Positions 27,351-35,386 of a stretch of 64,000 nt of DNA are shown here, in pieces (position 1 is the first letter of the stretch; every line of letters begins with the position of its first letter). Below the pieces are notes generated by a model. That model searched no databases. It had not been told where the DNA came from and worked only from the letters and a program-made list of their open reading frames with translations. The translations under genes were made by a program, and so were the position numbers. This DNA is from Gulosibacter molinativorax (GTDB lineage Bacteria; Actinomycetota; Actinomycetes; Actinomycetales; Microbacteriaceae): positions 1,860,001 through 1,924,000 of the forward strand of contig NZ_CP028426.1 in assembly GCF_003010915.2 (NCBI RefSeq), read 5' to 3'.

Positions 27351-27475
27351 GGTGGATCCTCTCCGATCAGAACATTGCCTGGCGAAATCCTCCCGAGCCC
27401 GCCTGCGAGATCGGTGCGTGCGACCCCGCCGATCTCCGCTACTCGGGTCCGGCCGCAACCAGCTCAAGCATGCGG

Positions 27476-27767
27476 TTACCGGTGGTTTTCGGGCTCAACG
27501 CGCGTCAGCACCGAACTGAGGTGTTGCGTTATTTCGACACCGACGGCTTCCATCTCCAACGTGGTGCGGAGCCGGTCGCCGTCGAGCTCCAGCGTGCGAA
27601 TGATCCTCTCCACGGGCTTCGCGGTAGAGGTGTTGACGACGTGCGCGTGCAGCCGCAACTTGAACCCGCCAGGGCGCACGTCAATCTTGCCCTCAGCAAG
27701 CTCGGTCTGCCCAGTCGGATGCGCGAGCACGAGTTCCACAGTCCGCTCACCCGGCACTCGAAAGTAA
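27476..27767 (-). pseudogene. Nitrobindin-like (FABP/THAP4 heme-binding) gene, 3' part split by IS
   Basis: This is the C-terminal part of a nitrobindin-type beta-barrel protein: FRVPGERTVELVLAHPTGQ with the AHPTG motif, then LRLHAHVVNTSTAKPVERI and a closing strand segment to the TAA at 27476. The last base triplet 27765-27767 is one copy of the target duplication. Joined to 29072-29271 with one copy of TTA, it restores a continuous 162-residue frame. Members bind ferric heme b in a 10-stranded barrel and react with NO or peroxynitrite. The gene is inactivated by the IS. Confidence 0.85.
27765..27767. repeat. IS target-site duplication, left copy (TAA/TTA)
   Basis: TAA on the plus strand matches 29072-29074. 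A 3-bp duplication fits the IS3 family, and the host reading frame is restored by removing one copy with the element. Confidence 0.8.
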
Positions 27768-27810
27768 TGGGCTGCTGCGTAGATTTCGGACAGCGTTTTG
27801 ATGGATTTTC

Positions 27811-28701
27811 TTACGCTGCTAGTGCCAGCTGTCGGTAACTGTAATGGACATCGTTGGGGTACTGGTAACCCAACGCGGAGTGGCGACGGCGACTGTTGTA
27901 GAACCCCTCGATGTAGTTGATCACATCACGTCGCGCCTGCTGTTTCGTCGCGTACACGGTGCGGTACACGCGCTCGTTCTTCAACGCCGAAAAGAACGAT
28001 TCCGCCATGGCGTTGTCCCAACACACGCCAGTTCGTCCCATCGAAGACCGCATCCCCAGCCGGGCCACCAGCGCCCGATAGTCCGCGGAGGTATAAACAC
28101 TTCCGCGGTCCGAATGAAAAATCGCGCCTGGCTCAATCTGGGTGGTCGCTACCGCATTCCGGAGCGCGTCCTCGACCAACTCGGTACGCATGTGATCAGC
28201 GATCGACCAGCCCACAACTTTCTTCGAATAGCAGTCAATCACGGTCGCCAAATAGATGAACCCCTGCCACGAGGGAATGTAAGTAATATCGCCCACGAAT
28301 TTGCGGCCAGGCCGGTCAGCGGTGAACGCCCGCTGCACGAGGTCTGGCATGCCCTCGGCGGCCTCTCGATCCGCCAGCGTCGTCGTTCGGAACGGGCGCG
28401 GTTGACAGGCCACCAGGCCCTCGTCACGCATGATCTGTCGCACCAGCTCTGGCGAGCACTCCGTCCCCTCCGCGGTCAGATCAGCGTGAATCCGCCGGTA
28501 CCCGTAGGTCTGGTCCGATGCGTCGAAGAAGTACCGGATCCGGGAGGTCAGCGCCGCCCTGCGGGTCGCGGTCGCCGATAACGGGCGGCCGCGCCAGTGA
28601 TAGAACCCGGAACGAGAAACTGCCAGCCACACGCACATCCGCGCGATCGATGGCGCGCCTGGCTCGCGGGCATAGGAGTCAATAAACTCATACTTCGCCA
28701 C
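27811..28701 (-). CDS. IS3-family transposase OrfB (DDE integrase domain)
   Basis: The 296-residue protein carries the retroviral-integrase-like core. KFVGDITYIPSWQGFIYLA gives the first Asp, AIFHSDRGSVYTSADY the second, and NAMAESFFSALKNERVY the Glu of the DDE triad. The N-terminal region has the HTH_21-like stretch SRSGFYHWRGRPLS and YGYRRIHADL. The listed start is the GTG at 28701, which overlaps the orfA stop, but the active transposase is expected as an OrfAB fusion made by -1 frameshifting at the A7 run within orfA. It cuts and joins the IS ends. No truncation is seen. Confidence 0.93.
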   Translation of the reverse strand: MAKYEFIDSYAREPGAPSIARMCVWLAVSRSGFYHWRGRPLSATATRRAALTSRIRYFFDASDQTYGYRRIHADLTAEGTECSPELVRQIMRDEGLVACQPRPFRTTTLADREAAEGMPDLVQRAFTADRPGRKFVGDITYIPSWQGFIYLATVIDCYSKKVVGWSIADHMRTELVEDALRNAVATTQIEPGAIFHSDRGSVYTSADYRALVARLGMRSSMGRTGVCWDNAMAESFFSALKNERVYRTVYATKQQARRDVINYIEGFYNSRRRHSALGYQYPNDVHYSYRQLALAA

Positions 28702-28997
28702 TATCGTGGCTCCCTCGCGAAGTACGCTGCTGCTTTTTTTAGGAACGCGGCCTCGGTGCGCAGTTCCCGGTTCTCGCGTTCGAGTTCTCGTAACCGGGCT
28801 CGTTCATCGAGAGTCAAATCGCCCTCCGGTTCTCCGGTGGCGTGCTCGGCCCGGTACTTCTTGAGCCAGCCGCGGAGGGTTTCGGCGCCGACACCGTATT
28901 CCTCGGCTACCGTCTTGACGGCCTTCGAGGTGGTGATCACCTCGCGGCATAACTCGTCCTTGAATTCCTGACTGAATCGTCGTCGTGTTGCAGACAT
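28701..28997 (-). CDS. IS3-family transposase OrfA (helix-turn-helix subunit)
   Basis: The 98-residue protein begins MSATRRRFSQEFKDELCREVI and has a helix-turn-helix (TVAEEYGVGAETLRGWLKKY) followed by a leucine-zipper-like coiled coil (DERARLRELERENRELRTEAAFLKK). It recognises the IS terminal repeats. Its 3' end holds the CTAAAAAAAGC slippery sequence used to fuse it to OrfB. The gene lies directly inside the right IS end and is intact. Confidence 0.93.
   Translation of the reverse strand: MSATRRRFSQEFKDELCREVITTSKAVKTVAEEYGVGAETLRGWLKKYRAEHATGEPEGDLTLDERARLRELERENRELRTEAAFLKKAAAYFAREPR
28734..28740 (-). other. A7 slippery sequence for -1 frameshifting in the IS
   Basis: Seven adenines on the minus strand followed by GC lie in the codons FLKKA of orfA. 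Moving back one base here opens the orfB frame through the orfA stop, giving the OrfAB transposase. This is the usual IS3-family arrangement. Confidence 0.75.
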
Positions 28998-29071
28998 TCT
29001 GCGGATTCCTCATTTCAGTGTTCCCCCGAAATGCTACGGGGCTCACTGTCCGAAATCTCCACAGCACTCCA

Positions 29072-29271
29072 TAACCCGTCTCGGTGTGCATCGGTTGACC
29101 GTGCTGGCCCCACGTGCGCTGGGTATATACGAGAAACGGCGTCCCGATGTCGTGGAACGACAGCTCCTCCAAATAGCGGAAGGAAGGAATCGTTGGGTAA
29201 TCACCCTGACCGGTCCCCCGCCATTCGCCGATAAGTCCGGCTAACGGTTCGAGGCTTGGATGTGTGGCCAT
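29072..29271 (-). pseudogene. Nitrobindin-like gene, 5' part split by IS
   Basis: The frame starts at ATG 29271 and encodes LEPLAGLIGEWRGTGQGDYP, the G-x-W-x-G-x-G signature of nitrobindin/THAP4-like heme barrels, then FRYLEELSFHDIGTPFLVYTQRTW and HTETGY. It runs into the IS at 29071 after 200 nt. With the 289 nt left of the IS, the coding length is 489 nt, exactly 163 codons including stop. No other change that would break the frame is seen. Confidence 0.85.
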
Positions 29272-29366
29272 ACCTCAAGTTTAAGCTCGCGATACGTCGA
29301 GAATGCTTGAAGGTAAAGTCCTCGCAGCAGTCACGAGGATTCGGATTTACCGGGAGACTTCCCCAA

Positions 29367-30068
29367 TTAGGCGCGTCCGAATCCGTAGGTGAATTCGCCG
29401 CTACTCCAGCTCACCGTGGCGTTGTAACAGTGCCCACTCATTGTGCCGTCGCCATTATCTTCGTTTGCAACAAAGCACTCAAAGATCGTCGTGTTCGAAG
29501 ACAGATCATCAATGGACCCACCTCCGACTGGGGTACAGGAGACATCGATAATTGGCCCGTCGATGAACCCTTCCGCCACATGTTCTTCGGCCATCGTCTG
29601 GACTGACGATTCGATGTAGTAGACGTAGTCGTGACGTAGGTCGCGCTCCTGCTGGTCCTCTTCTTCCTGAGCGGAAATGGCATCCGCCTCTGCTTGCTCT
29701 TCCGCCTCTTGCTCCTCGATAAGCCGCTGTGCTTCCTCCGCCTCGGCAGCTTGCTGATTCGCATAGTTCACGAGTCCCCCAATCGTCACTCCGCCAACGA
29801 TGACGACGATCGCCACTATCCCCGTAATGAGCCATCCTCGGGCCGTCGCGCTGAGACGCCGACGGGGCTTGGCTGCGGTTGGAGTCAGCTGCGGTCTCGA
29901 CGTATTTTGGACACCGTAGGTGAGCGGCTCACGGGACACTGCCTCCGAAGCAGGACGTTCAGCCGGTGCGGGAATATCGAGCCAGGCCGACCCGTCCCAG
30001 TATCGAAGATTGCCCGATGGATCCGGGTACCAGCCTGGTCGCATGTTGTTAGAGCCGTTCTCGTTCAC
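29367..30068 (-). CDS. DUF2510-domain membrane-anchored protein
   Basis: The 233-residue protein starts at GTG 30068, with AAGGAATAGTGAA before it; ATG 30044 is an alternative. The N-terminal MRPGWYPDPSGNLRYWDGSAW is a DUF2510 domain, common in actinobacterial envelope proteins. A single span (GWLITGIVAIVVIVGGVTIGGLV) follows near residue 90, then a Glu/Gln-rich coiled-coil-like stretch (EAEEAQRLIEEQEAEEQAEA) and an extracytoplasmic C-terminal domain with three cysteines (VSCTPVGG, FECFVAN, GHCYN). Topology predicts the N-terminal domain inside and the cysteines outside. The function is unknown. Confidence 0.8.
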   Translation of the reverse strand: MNENGSNNMRPGWYPDPSGNLRYWDGSAWLDIPAPAERPASEAVSREPLTYGVQNTSRPQLTPTAAKPRRRLSATARGWLITGIVAIVVIVGGVTIGGLVNYANQQAAEAEEAQRLIEEQEAEEQAEADAISAQEEEDQQERDLRHDYVYYIESSVQTMAEEHVAEGFIDGPIIDVSCTPVGGGSIDDLSSNTTIFECFVANEDNGDGTMSGHCYNATVSWSSGEFTYGFGRA

Positions 30069-30273
30069 TTCACTATTCCTTTGCCTTCGCAGCGTCACGG
30101 TTGAACGCCGAAACGAAATAAGTCAGATCCTCTCGATCGCGTTCAGATCTCGTTTCAGAGCCAACCAGCAGCCTCCGACATTGGCTGTTCCGTCGAAGGC
30201 ATCCCCCCGCTGCGGCCGCCTCTTCATGAGGAATGGGCGGATGGCTCAACCGCACCGTTGCTAGCCTTAACGC

Positions 30274-30927
30274 ATGCGTTCGAACTTCACGCGCCAGTGG
30301 ATCACGAAGGTATCAATCGGCGAAGCGGCCGGCTTCGCCATCGCCGCAGGCACCGGGATCATGACGATCCTGTTGTACCTCGAACTGCCCTGGAGCCTAG
30401 TTCTGATCGTGCTCGCAGGGGCGGTGGAAGGTGCGGCCCTCGCGACAGGTCAGTATCTCGCGATGCACGAACACCGACCCAAACCGGGGCCGTGGATCGG
30501 CGGTACCGCGGCCGCCGCATCCTTCGCCTGGCTGCTCGGAATGCTCCCAAGCATCCTCGAGCTCCAGTTCGATTCTGTGGCGACGATTCTCCTCGTGGTG
30601 CTCGGCGGGCTCGTCCTCCTCGGGAGCATTCCGTTCGCGCAATGGCTGGTGATGCGAAGACGCGGGACGTTTCGGTGGGTTCCGATCAACATGGGTGCCT
30701 GGCTTGTTGCGATTCTGTGGACGGCAGCGCCATCCCCGTTCATCGATGAGAGCAGCCCGATCGCACTCGTTGCGACCCTCTATTTACTCGCGGGCATTCT
30801 CATGGCCGTCACGATCGCATCGATCACGGCACCGGTTGCGAGGCAGCTCTTTGGCCGAAGCGAGCCTAGCCGTGATTGGCGTTCCAGGATGCACAAACGG
30901 GCCGCGGCAGAGTGCCGCGGCCCGTAG
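30274..30927 (+). CDS. Hypothetical polytopic membrane protein
   Basis: The 217-residue protein has about six hydrophobic spans, for example AAGFAIAAGTGIMTILLYLEL, TILLVVLGGLVLLGSIPFAQWLV and ALVATLYLLAGILMAVTIASI, and ends with a basic tail. No family motif is recognised. The ATG at 30274 has no Shine-Dalgarno but follows CTAGCCTTAACGC, so a leaderless transcript is possible. The last codons (RAAAECRGP) are formed by the arm of a strong terminator hairpin, so the terminator lies within the coding sequence. It converges on the FMN reductase gene. Confidence 0.75.
   Translation: MRSNFTRQWITKVSIGEAAGFAIAAGTGIMTILLYLELPWSLVLIVLAGAVEGAALATGQYLAMHEHRPKPGPWIGGTAAAASFAWLLGMLPSILELQFDSVATILLVVLGGLVLLGSIPFAQWLVMRRRGTFRWVPINMGAWLVAILWTAAPSPFIDESSPIALVATLYLLAGILMAVTIASITAPVARQLFGRSEPSRDWRSRMHKRAAAECRGP
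30898..30924. terminator. Bidirectional terminator inside the 3' end of the coding region
   Basis: CGGGCCGCGGCA and TGCCGCGGCCCG form a perfect 12-bp stem with a 3-nt loop. It overlaps the last ten codons of the plus-strand membrane protein gene and lies 37 bp beyond the stop of the convergent FMN reductase gene. Confidence 0.75.
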
Positions 30928-30963
30928 TGTTGCGGTCGCTTACGACCGCCGTATCTTCCTCGC

Positions 30964-31518
30964 TTAGGCGTTCGCCTTCTGGACGCGCTCGATGAGCGAC
31001 GCGAACGACTGCAGGTACATTCCGAGGAATTCTGCCGTGCCTTCGTTGGTGATCTCGCCGTTCTCGAGGAGACCCGGAGCAACCTGGATCATGCCCTCGG
31101 GCTGGCCCATCACGATCGCGTTGAAGTGCCCCATGATCGCGCGCAGGTGCTGCTGCGCTGCCGCCGTCGAGATCGGGCCCTGCGAGGCGCCGATGATTGC
31201 GACGGGCTTGCCGTTGAACGACATGTCACCGTAGGGGCGGGTCGACCAGTCGAAGGCGTTCTTGAGGACACCCGGGATCGAACGGCTGTACTCGGGCGTG
31301 GCGATGAGCACACCGTCAACGTCAACGATTTCCTGCTTGAAGTCCTTCGCGATCTGCGGGAATTCGGCCTCGAGGTCCGGCGAGTAGAACGGGAGCTGCT
31401 TGATCTCGATTTCCTTGAACTCCACGCCTTCCGGGGCGAGCTTGACCATTGCTTCTACGAGCTGACGGTTGATCGAGGTGCTGGAGATGCTGCCAATGAT
31501 GTAACCAATAGTGGTCAT
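30964..31518 (-). CDS. NADPH-dependent FMN reductase
   Basis: The 184-residue flavodoxin-like protein has the FMN phosphate loop GSISSTSINRQLVEAM near the N-terminus, and LIATPEYSRSIPGVLKNAFDW, the conserved P-E-Y-x-x-S-x-P-G-x-L-K-N-x-x-D-W signature. GKPVAIIGASQGPISTAAAQQHLR is the second conserved block. It reduces FMN, quinones or chromate-like acceptors with NAD(P)H and could in principle supply FMNH2 to the LLM monooxygenases elsewhere in the window; that link is speculative. The gene is monocistronic. Confidence 0.92.
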   Translation of the reverse strand: MTTIGYIIGSISSTSINRQLVEAMVKLAPEGVEFKEIEIKQLPFYSPDLEAEFPQIAKDFKQEIVDVDGVLIATPEYSRSIPGVLKNAFDWSTRPYGDMSFNGKPVAIIGASQGPISTAAAQQHLRAIMGHFNAIVMGQPEGMIQVAPGLLENGEITNEGTAEFLGMYLQSFASLIERVQKANA

Positions 31519-31698
31519 GTGCGGCTCACTTTCAAATAGATACGAAGAAGTCTGGCCCGCGCCGAGCGCGACCCATGACTAGTCAATGATCATAGGACGG
31601 CACCTATTCCCACTCGCCGGACTTTTCCGCAGAGTTTTCTGTTTGAATCGACGCGGCGTCGAACAAGGAATGTCGGTGGATGGGATGATGATGTCCGC

Positions 31699-32625
31699 AT
31701 GTCCGATTTCACAGAGCGCACCTGGACGCCTCCGCACCCGACCAACCTAGGGTCGACGCTGTCCGCGCTGCAGCACGGCCCCGGCGACCCGACCTTCCAG
31801 TGGCTTACGCCCGGGCAGGATGCGCTCCTCGCGCGCCGCTTCGACGGGCAGCTCGCGACGCTTCGGCTGACGCAGCTCCCCGATGGCGTGCTCCGGGCCC
31901 GAGCCTGGGGCGATGGCGCATCGGCTGCCCTCGATCGCGCGCCGGAGATCTGCGGCGCGGCCGACGACAGCTCGACGTTCATGCCTCTGCTTCCCGCGAT
32001 CGAGGATGCGCATCGTCGAAGGGACGGGATGCGCATCCCCCGCACCGGCGACGTCTTCGCCGAGCTCGTCCCGGTCATCCTCGAGCAAAAGGTGTTGGTC
32101 GAGCAAGCGACCGCTTCCTATCGGCGCCTCGTCCTTCGCTTCGGCGAGCCAGCCCCAGGCCTCCCCCCGCACCTCGCAGCCAGGATGCGCGTGGCGCCTG
32201 ACGCCGGAACGTGGCGCCGCATCCCTAGCTGGGTGTGGCACCGCGCGGGTGTCGACCCGAGTCGCAGCCGCACCGTCGTGCAGCTGGCGGCGCGCGCCTC
32301 ATCGATCGACCGCCTCGCGAGGCTCCCGGCAGCGGATGCACGTGCCCGGCTCGAGACACTCCCGGGCGTCGGCCCATGGTCGAGTGCGGAGGTTGCGCAG
32401 CGTGCGCTCGGCGACGCGGATGCAGTGTCGGTGGGCGACTATCACCTGCGCAAGCACATTGGCCACGCGCTCGAGGGGCGCGATTACACCGATGCCGAAA
32501 TGGTCGCCGCACTCGAGCCCTGGCGCGGCCAGCGTTTCCGAGCGGTGCGACTCATCCTCGCCGCCGGCCCTCGGCGACCCCGCCGCGGTCCGCGCATGGG
32601 GAAGGTCGACTACCGCGCGTTCTGA
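31699..32625 (+). CDS. HhH-GPD DNA glycosylase (AlkA-like 3-methyladenine DNA glycosylase)
   Basis: The 308-residue protein has the AlkA-type arrangement. A helical domain FAELVPVILEQKVLVEQATASYRRLVLRFG leads to the helix-hairpin-helix LETLPGVGPWSSAEVAQRALGDADAVSVGDYHLR, which carries the GPD loop and the catalytic Asp in VGDYH. It excises alkylated bases in base excision repair. The C-terminus (WRGQRFRAVRLILAAGP) matches the usual final helices. Start ATG 31699 is preceded by GGGATGATGATGTCCGC. It stands alone. Confidence 0.88.
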   Translation: MSDFTERTWTPPHPTNLGSTLSALQHGPGDPTFQWLTPGQDALLARRFDGQLATLRLTQLPDGVLRARAWGDGASAALDRAPEICGAADDSSTFMPLLPAIEDAHRRRDGMRIPRTGDVFAELVPVILEQKVLVEQATASYRRLVLRFGEPAPGLPPHLAARMRVAPDAGTWRRIPSWVWHRAGVDPSRSRTVVQLAARASSIDRLARLPAADARARLETLPGVGPWSSAEVAQRALGDADAVSVGDYHLRKHIGHALEGRDYTDAEMVAALEPWRGQRFRAVRLILAAGPRRPRRGPRMGKVDYRAF

Positions 32626-32700
32626 GCACCGACCACAACGAGTTTCGCCGCCTCAGCGTTTTTGACCGAGGCGGCGATTCTCTTGCGAAATTCCGCGAGC

Positions 32701-33657
32701 TTAGTCTTCGAAGATCGCGACGAGGCGACCCTGAACCTTGCCCTCGGCGAGCTGCTGCAGACCCTCGGGGATCTTGTCGAACGTGGTGTTCGTGGTCGTA
32801 ATCTTGAGGTCACCAGCGCCAACCCAGTCGATGACTTCCTGAAGATCTTCGACCCGCCCGCGCGGCGTCGCACCCTGCAGCGTAATGGCGCGCGAGATCA
32901 GGTCGTACGAGTTGAACTCGAACTGCGTGCGTCCGAGACCAATCAGCGACACGCGGCCGTTGTACTTCACGGCCTTGATGGCGGCCTGGGTAGTGGTGCC
33001 GAAGCCGGCGAAGTCAACGGCAACGTCGAAGTCCTGCCCTTCGAGCTCCGAGGCGTCCTTGTACACCTCTTTGACGCCGAGCTCCTTCGCAGCGTCCCAT
33101 ATGTCTTCGCGCGGCTCGACGCCGACAACCTCGGCACCCTTGAGCACGGCGATGCGTGCGCCCGTCATCCCAAGGCCGCCGAGACCGATGATCAGTACCT
33201 TGTCGCCTTCCTTGACCTTGCCGTAAACGACCACGCCAGCATGCGAAGTCGCGCCAGCATCGGTCGCCGCAGCGGCCTGCGCCATGTCGATGCCCTCGGG
33301 AAGCTTCACGAGCTTGTCGGCAGTGAGGATGGTGTACTCGGCGTATGCGCCGTCACGCGTCACGCCGGGTGCGTCGTCGCCACTCACGGCGCCGACCACG
33401 GCGTCGCCAACCGCATACCCCGAGACCCCTTCACCCAGCTCGGTGACGACGCCCGCGACCTCGTGGCCCAGCACGACGGGCAGGTCGGTCATGAATGGAA
33501 TCACGCCCTCCATGTACCCAACGTCACTGTGGCAAAGACCCGACGCCTTGACCTTGATGACAACCTGGCCGGGACCGGCGGTGGGCACGGGACGTTCCTC
33601 GAGGCGAAGCGGCTGGTGTGCGTCATCCAGAACCCAGGCCTTCATCGTTTCTGCCAT
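32701..33657 (-). CDS. Zinc-dependent alcohol dehydrogenase lacking the structural zinc lobe
   Basis: The 318-residue MDR protein shows the catalytic zinc ligands in GLCHSDVGYMEG (Cys near 36) and VVLGHEVAGVV, and the coenzyme fold KVLIIGLGGLGMTGARIAVLKGAEVVGVE. The four-Cys structural zinc loop normally found near residue 90 is absent (GDAVVGAVSGDDAPGVTRDGAYAEY), which explains the short length. VGVEPRED at the end of the second strand suggests NAD preference. The start at ATG 33657 has AAAGGAGTTTGCA. It oxidises alcohols or reduces aldehydes; the substrate is unknown. The upstream region is AT-rich with several hairpins. Confidence 0.88.
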   Translation of the reverse strand: MAETMKAWVLDDAHQPLRLEERPVPTAGPGQVVIKVKASGLCHSDVGYMEGVIPFMTDLPVVLGHEVAGVVTELGEGVSGYAVGDAVVGAVSGDDAPGVTRDGAYAEYTILTADKLVKLPEGIDMAQAAAATDAGATSHAGVVVYGKVKEGDKVLIIGLGGLGMTGARIAVLKGAEVVGVEPREDIWDAAKELGVKEVYKDASELEGQDFDVAVDFAGFGTTTQAAIKAVKYNGRVSLIGLGRTQFEFNSYDLISRAITLQGATPRGRVEDLQEVIDWVGAGDLKITTTNTTFDKIPEGLQQLAEGKVQGRLVAIFED

Positions 33658-33742
33658 TGCAAACTCCTTTATCAAACGGGGAATAGATATTTGCGACAAG
33701 TGTCGGGATGATTCTGCGCGCCTTTGCTGAGCGATAAATGCG

Positions 33743-33850
33743 AAATGCCACCCAGCTCAATCAGAAATGCGACGGTCATCCCGTCGCAATTCTTATTGAG
33801 CATTATTCTCGTTATTCATAAACCGAGAATTACCGCCTCAAAGCCGCGCT
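33743..33850. promoter_or_regulatory. AT-rich intergenic region with two inverted repeats
   Basis: TGCGACGG/CCGTCGCA (33768-33788, 5-nt loop) and ATTCTCG/CGAGAAT (33805-33830) lie between the alcohol dehydrogenase promoter and the hydrolase stop. The stretch is clearly richer in A+T than its surroundings. The first hairpin could end the hydrolase transcript; the rest may be regulatory for the dehydrogenase. Confidence 0.4.
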
Positions 33851-33851
33851 T

Positions 33852-34751
33852 TCAATTCCCCCGCACGAGCCAATCAACCAATTCCGGCCAAACCGGCTCA
33901 CCGACGTTGCGCCGCAGGAGTCCGTGGTGCCCGATCTTCGCGGCGCCGAGCTCGGCCGGGGTGTAGGTGCACCGCTCAACGCGAGCGCGCAGCAGGTGGT
34001 TCGTGAGCGCATCCATCTGCTGTGGCGACGCCCACAGGTCGTCGGATGCACCGATCGCCAGCACATCTCGGTCGACGGATGCGGCGCGGGCCTGGGCATG
34101 CATCGTCGGGTCGTCGAAGAAATAGCTCGGCTGCTGCACCCACTTGCTCCACTCGAGCAGCGCCCCGAGCGGCATATCCTCCCCGAGGCCGAGCCGCTTT
34201 CCTGGCATGTACCCGAGCGCCCGACTCAGCGCCGGACCGGCGGCGTGCAGAATTGCGCCCACGCGCATCCTCTCGCCGATTGGCTCGATCTTCCGCGTCG
34301 CACCAACGTGCGAAGACACGAGCGCGAACCGCTCGAGGTGCTGCACCCCGTACCCGAGCGTGAGGGCGTGCCCGCCAATGCTGTGACCGATCGCCGTGAT
34401 CGGCAGGCCCCGAAACTCCCGACGGGTCCACTCGGCGACGTGCGGCACGTCGATGCCCATCCAGTCGCGCATTCTCACGTTGCGAAACGCTCGCGGGCTG
34501 CCGGATGCACCGGTCCCCCGATAGTCATAGGTCACGGCCGCGAGTCCGCGACTCGCGATATAGGCGGCGAGCGCACCGTAATAGCGCTCCGGAGTCGCGG
34601 TGGCCGGATGCATGATGACGACACCCGACGGCTCCCCTTCCGGCAACGTAATGGTGCCCGCGATCGCGTCGGAGCTCACGGGAATGGAGACTCGCTGGGT
34701 ATTCGAAACGACATTGTTCGAGGATGCGTCGGCATGCATGCGATCGATCAT
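33852..34751 (-). CDS. Alpha/beta hydrolase family protein
   Basis: The 299-residue protein has the alpha/beta hydrolase nucleophile elbow TAIGHSIGGHALTLGYG (G-x-S-x-G, Ser near 123), the N-terminal strand and oxyanion segment GVVIMHPATATPERYYGALAAYIASRGLAAVTYDYRGTGASG, and the catalytic Asp candidate in LAIGASDDLWASP with the His in KIGHHGLLRR. The whole is like the YdfJ/COG4757 predicted alpha/beta hydrolases. Start is ATG 34751 or ATG 34739; neither has a ribosome site. It is divergent from the methyltransferase-like gene. The substrate is unknown. Confidence 0.85.
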   Translation of the reverse strand: MIDRMHADASSNNVVSNTQRVSIPVSSDAIAGTITLPEGEPSGVVIMHPATATPERYYGALAAYIASRGLAAVTYDYRGTGASGSPRAFRNVRMRDWMGIDVPHVAEWTRREFRGLPITAIGHSIGGHALTLGYGVQHLERFALVSSHVGATRKIEPIGERMRVGAILHAAGPALSRALGYMPGKRLGLGEDMPLGALLEWSKWVQQPSYFFDDPTMHAQARAASVDRDVLAIGASDDLWASPQQMDALTNHLLRARVERCTYTPAELGAAKIGHHGLLRRNVGEPVWPELVDWLVRGN

Positions 34752-34882
34752 AGAAAGAACACGTAATGCGTTTCACATCGTTGTCGAAGGCGGACAAGTT
34801 CGGGTTCGCATCCGTGGGCGTTAGATTGAGCTATTAGTCCGCCTGCGGCTCAGTCGTTGGCGACGCTTTGGCAAAGGAGCCA

Positions 34883-35359
34883 ATGATGAGCGTTCGAATT
34901 CCACCACCAGTGCTCATGGTCGCGGCCGGAGTGGCGCAGCACCTGCTGGCAGGCAAGCGCAAACCCTCGGGCGCATCCGTCGCGGGCGCCGTCGTGCTCG
35001 GTGGTATTGGCGCGTGGCTCGATTTCTCCGCGCTCGCGCAGTTCCGCCGCCACCGCACCACGTTCAACCCCGTCGAGGTGGAGAACGCGAGCGACCTCGT
35101 CACGACCGGACCGTATGCCGTCACTCGCAACCCGATGTACCTCGGGGCCGCACTGGAAATGGGCGCCTACGCCACGTACCGCCGGTCCGCGACGGCGCTG
35201 CTCCCGGTAGCGCTGTTCGTGGTGCTCATCGATCGTCTGCAGATTCCCGCCGAGGAGGCCGCGCTCGCGCGCAAATTCGGCGCGAAGTACCGGAAATATC
35301 AGTCGAGGGTGCCACGATGGGTCGGGACGGCCTCCTTCCGCCCCACCGGGAAAGGATGA
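34883..35359 (+). CDS. Isoprenylcysteine carboxylmethyltransferase (ICMT)-like membrane methyltransferase
   Basis: The 158-residue protein has three to four hydrophobic spans and the ICMT/phospholipid-methyltransferase signature: LVTTGPYAVTRNPMYLGAAL followed by a C-terminal hydrophilic block IPAEEAALARKFGAKYRKYQSRVPRW, where the R-x-P-x-Y-x-G and E-E motifs bind S-adenosylmethionine and substrate. The ATG at 34883 (or the next codon ATG) follows AAAGGAGCCA. Bacterial members methylate unknown lipids or isoprenoids in the membrane. It lies 27 bp upstream of the histidine kinase gene and may be co-transcribed with it. Confidence 0.85.
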   Translation: MMSVRIPPPVLMVAAGVAQHLLAGKRKPSGASVAGAVVLGGIGAWLDFSALAQFRRHRTTFNPVEVENASDLVTTGPYAVTRNPMYLGAALEMGAYATYRRSATALLPVALFVVLIDRLQIPAEEAALARKFGAKYRKYQSRVPRWVGTASFRPTGKG

Positions 35360-35386
35360 GGCGCGACGAGTGATTGAGACGAGGTA

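Larger units (their letters stand above)
27768..29071 (-). mobile_element. Complete IS3-family insertion sequence, 1304 bp
   Basis: The ends are 26-bp imperfect inverted repeats with four mismatches. On the plus strand the left end reads TGGGCTGCTGCGTAGATTTC; on the minus strand the other end reads TGGAGTGCTGTGGAGATTTC, and both continue GGACAG. Both termini begin TGG, the IS3-family rule. Two overlapping frames, orfA and orfB, and an A7 slippery stretch are intact, so the element may be active. It interrupts the nitrobindin-like gene and lies on the minus strand with respect to transposase. Confidence 0.92.

Noticed and set aside
26762..27467. Using the upstream start for the SDR gene at 27467
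   Set aside because: The added residues are Arg/Ser-rich and unlike SDR N-termini; the ATG at 27350 has a good ribosome site just before the Rossmann motif.
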